From a virus, in the IMG/VR virus record IMGVR_UViG_3300021961_000332, positions 1-33,759 of that record: a stretch of 33,759 nt of DNA; one strand, 5' to 3'. The stretch's first letter is position 1. Each line of letters starts with the position of its first letter. Position numbers and translations under genes: made by a program. Positions 30,777-33,759 of the stretch are shown here, in pieces. Below the pieces are notes generated by a model. That model was not told the DNA's origin and ran no database searches. It saw nothing but the letters and a program-made list of their open reading frames with translations.

Positions 30777-31151
30777 TCAGCAGTTCCACGCTCTAAGTGA
30801 CTTAGACAGACGATCATCACCTGTATTATTCTCAGGTTTCTGTCTCTTACGCATACCCTTCATTCTCGCACAAAAACTCTTTCTACGAGGGTTCCCAACT
30901 TTTTTTGAAGGTGCCTTAAGATCGCTTCCTGGGTTCTCGCGCTCATACGACTTCCGACCCTTTTCGTTGAGTCCTCCTTCTGAGTTTTGTCCATCCTTTT
31001 TAGTCCAATCTGCTCCTTCATCAATCGCATTCTCCTCTTTCATTTCCTTGTCTTGGCAAGGAACTTCAAGGCACTTGCCGCATTTCTTACACCAGCGAGT
31101 GCCTTCGGGGCAAGTAACCCCTTCACCAAAATATTGCTTGAAGGATTTCAT
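30777..31151 (-). CDS. DUF6321-like protein with capsid-targeting-like leader, 124 aa
   Basis: The N-terminus MKSFKQYFGEG resembles the capsid-targeting leader of T4 internal proteins (MKTYQEFIAEA type), ending in an xE that gp21 might cut. Next is a Cys cluster (CPEGTRWCKKCGKCLEVPC) that may bind zinc. The C-terminal part, with GRKSYERENPGSDLKAP and NPRRKSFCARMKGM, is the DUF6321-like region seen in many cyanophages. It is very basic at the end. The ATG overlaps the 46-residue gene as ATGA. Internal head protein is an inference. Confidence 0.75.
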   Translation of the reverse strand: MKSFKQYFGEGVTCPEGTRWCKKCGKCLEVPCQDKEMKEENAIDEGADWTKKDGQNSEGGLNEKGRKSYERENPGSDLKAPSKKVGNPRRKSFCARMKGMRKRQKPENNTGDDRLSKSLRAWNC

Positions 31152-31288
31152 TTCCTTTTCAGATTGGGATTCTTAGGACAGTTTGCCTCATGCTTTTCAA
31201 TCCAACTCACAGGGCGTTGATGACCACGAGGGGAAGTTACCTCACAATGGGCACACTTCCATGTGCCATTCTCAAGTTGCTCAGCCAT
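31148..31288 (-). CDS. Small zinc-finger protein, 46 aa
   Basis: The start MAEQLENGTWKCAHCEVTS at 31288 is preferred over a longer frame because it overlaps the 631-residue gene by only 8 bases. CAHC (12-15), a His in IEKHEANC and the final Cys37 fit a compact CCHC zinc finger. The tail is basic (PNLKRK). Possibly nucleic-acid binding. Confidence 0.7.
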   Translation of the reverse strand: MAEQLENGTWKCAHCEVTSPRGHQRPVSWIEKHEANCPKNPNLKRK

Positions 31289-33176
31289 AATGATACGCTC
31301 CTTTAGTTGTTTTCTTGGGTAGTTTACCACCTCGTACTTTCGTACCAGATGTTTCACCATATCCTTCGGGATGCTTGCCTGCCTTAGTCTTACCAATAGA
31401 GTCCGACTTAGACTTACTGCCCTTCTCAGTATAGTGCAGTTTTGCTGATTTGTCAGCATCTTTAGTAATCACGGATTCTTGCCCGTGCTTACGACCCATA
31501 CGACGCATCACCTTACCGAAACGACGCTTGGACATCTTCTCAGGCTTGGAAGTTTGGTATGAAACCTCACGACCAGTTTCGCCACTACCATACTTGTATT
31601 CACCAACACCTTTCTTGTGACCGATGCCGTGCTTCTTGAGATCTTTCTCAAGAGTCTTGCGACCCTCACGATTCTTCTTCTCATCATCGCCACGGTCAGC
31701 AGAGATGTGACCAGTGACCTGAGTCTTGGACTTTTGCATCATGCGACCAGTGCGGTTGCCTTCAGCAATAAACTCTTTGAAAGTGATAACCTCTTCTTTC
31801 TTCAGACCAACCTTACGGGCAATCTTACTAACAATACCTTCTTTCTTCCTCGCCCTAGCAGCGTCTAGACGCTTCTGAATCTCAGGAGAATACTTGGGTT
31901 TAGAGGAAGACGAAGACCTCTCAGATTGCTTACGCTTAGCATAATCCATGTAAGACTCGCCAGGTTTGGTAGTCTTGCTGTAGTCTTTCTTGGGTTTGGC
32001 TGCATCAGCACGGTCTTCACGAGCACGCTGGTTAGCACCAGGACCACCCAGTTTCTTATCCTTCTCGGGATCGGGATGCCAGAAGTCACCACGCTCAACG
32101 ATGGTCTCTTCTGTGTACTCAGAGCGATACTTACCACCAGTCTTCTTGTGGGTGTCAGCAAGTTCTGATGCTCTAGCATCAGCGTACTTCTTGCTCTTCA
32201 CAGGTTTACCAATCTTCTTCTCCTTCTTACCATCGGTAGAACCATAGACCTGATAAGGCATCTCAGCAACCAGATCAGGGTGGGGAGCATACAAGGGACC
32301 CTCGTAGTTACCAGCAAACGTAGACTCCTTCTTAAGTGCTGCACGCTTTGCTGCTGCTTTCTTGAGAAGTCTTTCCTTTGCTGCTTCCTGTTCTTTCTTG
32401 GGAATAGCAGTGACAGCACCAACCTTTTGATCTACATCGCCAGGAGCATAACCTTCACTCTTGGTTTTCTTCTTGGTGTCAATCAGTGCGCCTTCACCAT
32501 GCTTTGCACGGATAGATGCTTTCACAATATCAAGTGCAGACTTACCAGCATGTTGCTTCTGGTATGCAGTCTGACCACTAACACCCAACTCTTTATTGCT
32601 TAACTTCCTTGCTGGCTTGTAGTTGGAATAACGGGTGTTGCCATCAACACCACCACGCTCCATGCGGCGGTCCTTCATACGATCGTAATCTTCTTCGTTA
32701 ATCATTGATTCACCCATTGCCTTTTGCTTACGAATCTTCTTAGGATTCTTAGTCTTATCTGCTGAGTAATCACTATCTTCAGCATCAGGATCCATAGCAC
32801 TACGCTTTCTTGTGCTTCTTTCTTCATCATCCATCTTTGCACGACCACTCTTTGCTTCATCGGGAGAATAGGTCTGACCACTGTTGTACCATTCTTTACC
32901 AACGTGCCCTCTCTTCTTAGCATCGGTGGAAGCTTCTTTACGCTTATTCTTCCTACGATTTGCTTTGAAGTCTTTGAGGGTCATTCCCTCTTCGAGATCA
33001 TATTCTTCCTTTTTCATAGGTAGACCTTTGTGTTTGGTGGAGGCGAAGTCTTTGGCGTCTTTCTTTTTCATGCTGGCAGCAACTTTGGCAACCTCAGGCG
33101 ACGCCGCTCCTTCACCCTTTTGAGCAGCTCGGACCATACCCATGAAACGTTGTTGTTTGATAGATTTGGCAGGCAT
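31281..33176 (-). CDS. Large Lys-rich modular protein with N-terminal DUF3008-like motif, 631 aa
   Basis: The first residues MPAKSIKQQRFMGMVRAAQKG match the DUF3008-type start. The rest is highly charged, low-complexity and modular. Four (L/I)xE sequences, the type cut by prohead protease, fall at apparent module junctions: LEE 61-63, INE 159-161, IVE 359-361 and IAE 470-472. Upstream of the last is ITFKEFIAEG, close to the T4 capsid-targeting consensus. I infer a virion-internal protein or polyprotein processed by gp21. Parts resemble separate small cyanophage proteins. No enzyme motif is seen. Confidence 0.8.
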   Translation of the reverse strand: MPAKSIKQQRFMGMVRAAQKGEGAASPEVAKVAASMKKKDAKDFASTKHKGLPMKKEEYDLEEGMTLKDFKANRRKNKRKEASTDAKKRGHVGKEWYNSGQTYSPDEAKSGRAKMDDEERSTRKRSAMDPDAEDSDYSADKTKNPKKIRKQKAMGESMINEEDYDRMKDRRMERGGVDGNTRYSNYKPARKLSNKELGVSGQTAYQKQHAGKSALDIVKASIRAKHGEGALIDTKKKTKSEGYAPGDVDQKVGAVTAIPKKEQEAAKERLLKKAAAKRAALKKESTFAGNYEGPLYAPHPDLVAEMPYQVYGSTDGKKEKKIGKPVKSKKYADARASELADTHKKTGGKYRSEYTEETIVERGDFWHPDPEKDKKLGGPGANQRAREDRADAAKPKKDYSKTTKPGESYMDYAKRKQSERSSSSSKPKYSPEIQKRLDAARARKKEGIVSKIARKVGLKKEEVITFKEFIAEGNRTGRMMQKSKTQVTGHISADRGDDEKKNREGRKTLEKDLKKHGIGHKKGVGEYKYGSGETGREVSYQTSKPEKMSKRRFGKVMRRMGRKHGQESVITKDADKSAKLHYTEKGSKSKSDSIGKTKAGKHPEGYGETSGTKVRGGKLPKKTTKGAYHYG

Positions 33177-33180
33177 GTCA

Positions 33181-33726
33181 TCAACCCGATACTTGTACTT
33201 CGTCGATATACATGGTCATACCGTTGTTGGTATCACCCATTGCCTGAATCTTGATGCTATTGCACAGTTGTGCAGATCCAGTGAATGCAGCACTCGCAGA
33301 CTGATCAGAAGTGATTGTGATAGTGGTATCAGTTACAGCAGTAACCTCAACGTGATTCACGTTGTAAGCACCAACAGCAGCACCAGTGATAGTAACGTAA
33401 TCACCAACCACAAAGCTGTGAGCAGGAGTGCCACCACCACCAACTGTCAACACACAAGGTGATGCAGCAGTTGCAGCAATAATGTTTGCTCTCTTGGGTC
33501 TGGAAAGATTGAATAACTCAGCACCATTAACAGCAGTGTGAACCACCAGAGGATCAGATGTCACATCAGGATCACCACCCCATGAAAAATGGTTGCTATG
33601 TGTGTCTCCATTGATCAGACGATAAATGCCAGTTTTGACAATGTGACCCGTAGTTGTTTGTGGGGTTGCTGCATTGTCTGTGAGAATCCCCAAAGACTGC
33701 ACAGGTGTTACGACGTTAGATGCCAT
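33181..33726 (-). CDS. Virion-like beta-rich protein, 181 aa
   Basis: The protein is rich in Thr, Val, Ala and Gly with short alternating strands. The central part (VGDYVTITGAAVGAYNVNHVEV followed by AVTDTTITIT) resembles the small beta domain often found in phage structural proteins. The N-terminus TPVQSLGILTDNA and end MYIDEVQVSG fit a decoration or tail protein. AGGAG is upstream of the ATG, and a late-promoter-like box lies 26 bases before it. Confidence 0.8.
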   Translation of the reverse strand: MASNVVTPVQSLGILTDNAATPQTTTGHIVKTGIYRLINGDTHSNHFSWGGDPDVTSDPLVVHTAVNGAELFNLSRPKRANIIAATAASPCVLTVGGGGTPAHSFVVGDYVTITGAAVGAYNVNHVEVTAVTDTTITITSDQSASAAFTGSAQLCNSIKIQAMGDTNNGMTMYIDEVQVSG

Positions 33727-33751
33727 GGTGATACGTTACTCCTACGATTAC

Positions 33752-33759
33752 TATTTATC
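33752..33759 (-). promoter_or_regulatory. Late-promoter-like box GATAAATA at window edge
   Basis: The last eight bases read GATAAATA on the minus strand, matching NATAAATA, 26 bases before the ATG of the 181-residue virion-like gene. Being cut by the window edge, its upstream context cannot be examined. Confidence 0.5.

Noticed and set aside
31148-31459. A 103-residue version of the small zinc-finger gene
   Set aside because: The extra N-terminal part lies wholly inside the 631-residue gene and is of atypical composition; the start at 31288 fits the overlap pattern.

Overview
The window reads as a contiguous piece of the core genome of a T4-like marine cyanophage (Synechococcus/Prochlorococcus myovirus). 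Every supported gene lies on the minus strand, so transcription runs from position 33759 towards position 1. The assignment rests on a chain of T4 core genes (17, 18, 19, 20, 67, 21, 22, 23, uvsY, uvsW, 55, 47, 46, 45, 44, 62, regA). They are combined with cyanophage accessory genes (cobS-like AAA ATPase, speD, 2OG-Fe(II) oxygenase, a DUF3110-like protein) and many tiny membrane or zinc-binding proteins. No tRNA, rRNA, CRISPR array, insertion sequence or attachment site was seen.

Layout in transcription order. (1) 33726-28596 is an accessory module: a beta-rich virion-like protein, a 631-residue Lys-rich protein, and about a dozen micro-genes (28-124 codons) with overlapping starts and stops, ending in a staphylococcal-nuclease-like protein. 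(2) 28593-18076 is the head and tail module: large terminase gp17, a Zn-finger protein, tail sheath gp18, tail tube gp19, portal gp20, prohead core gp67, prohead protease gp21, scaffold gp22 and major capsid gp23, closed by a strong intrinsic terminator at 18013-18043. (3) 17989-16502 holds five small, mostly coupled genes followed by a tail-tube-like baseplate protein. (4) 16502-13574 carries uvsY, uvsW, an unknown gene and the late sigma factor gene 55. Gene 55 has its own consensus-like host-type promoter. (5) 13574-9670 carries the gp46/gp47 recombination nuclease, with a DUF3110-like gene between its two subunits, and a glutaredoxin-like protein. (6) 9643-5286 is an accessory block: a zincin+VWA protein, an unknown 169-residue protein, SpeD, and a CobS/MoxR-type AAA ATPase behind a TATAAT promoter with triple direct repeats. 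(7) 5255-1052 is the replication module: gp45 clamp, gp44 and gp62 clamp loader, with a 2OG oxygenase and a Dam-type methylase inserted between the loader subunits, then RegA. (8) 1027-1 carries three small membrane-anchored proteins, the last cut by the window edge.

Genes are very tightly packed. Most junctions are ATGA, TGATG or TAATG overlaps, which implies translational coupling. Four NATAAATA late-promoter-like boxes (upstream of the 33.7-kb gene, gp18, gp22 and the 159-residue membrane protein) fit use of the encoded gp55 with the gp45 clamp.

The points most worth following up are: the 631-residue protein as a possible polyprotein or internal head protein cut by gp21; the zincin-VWA/AAA pair flanking speD; the duplicated beta domain inserted in the sheath; and the micro-gene clusters, many members of which are shorter than 60 codons and easily missed.
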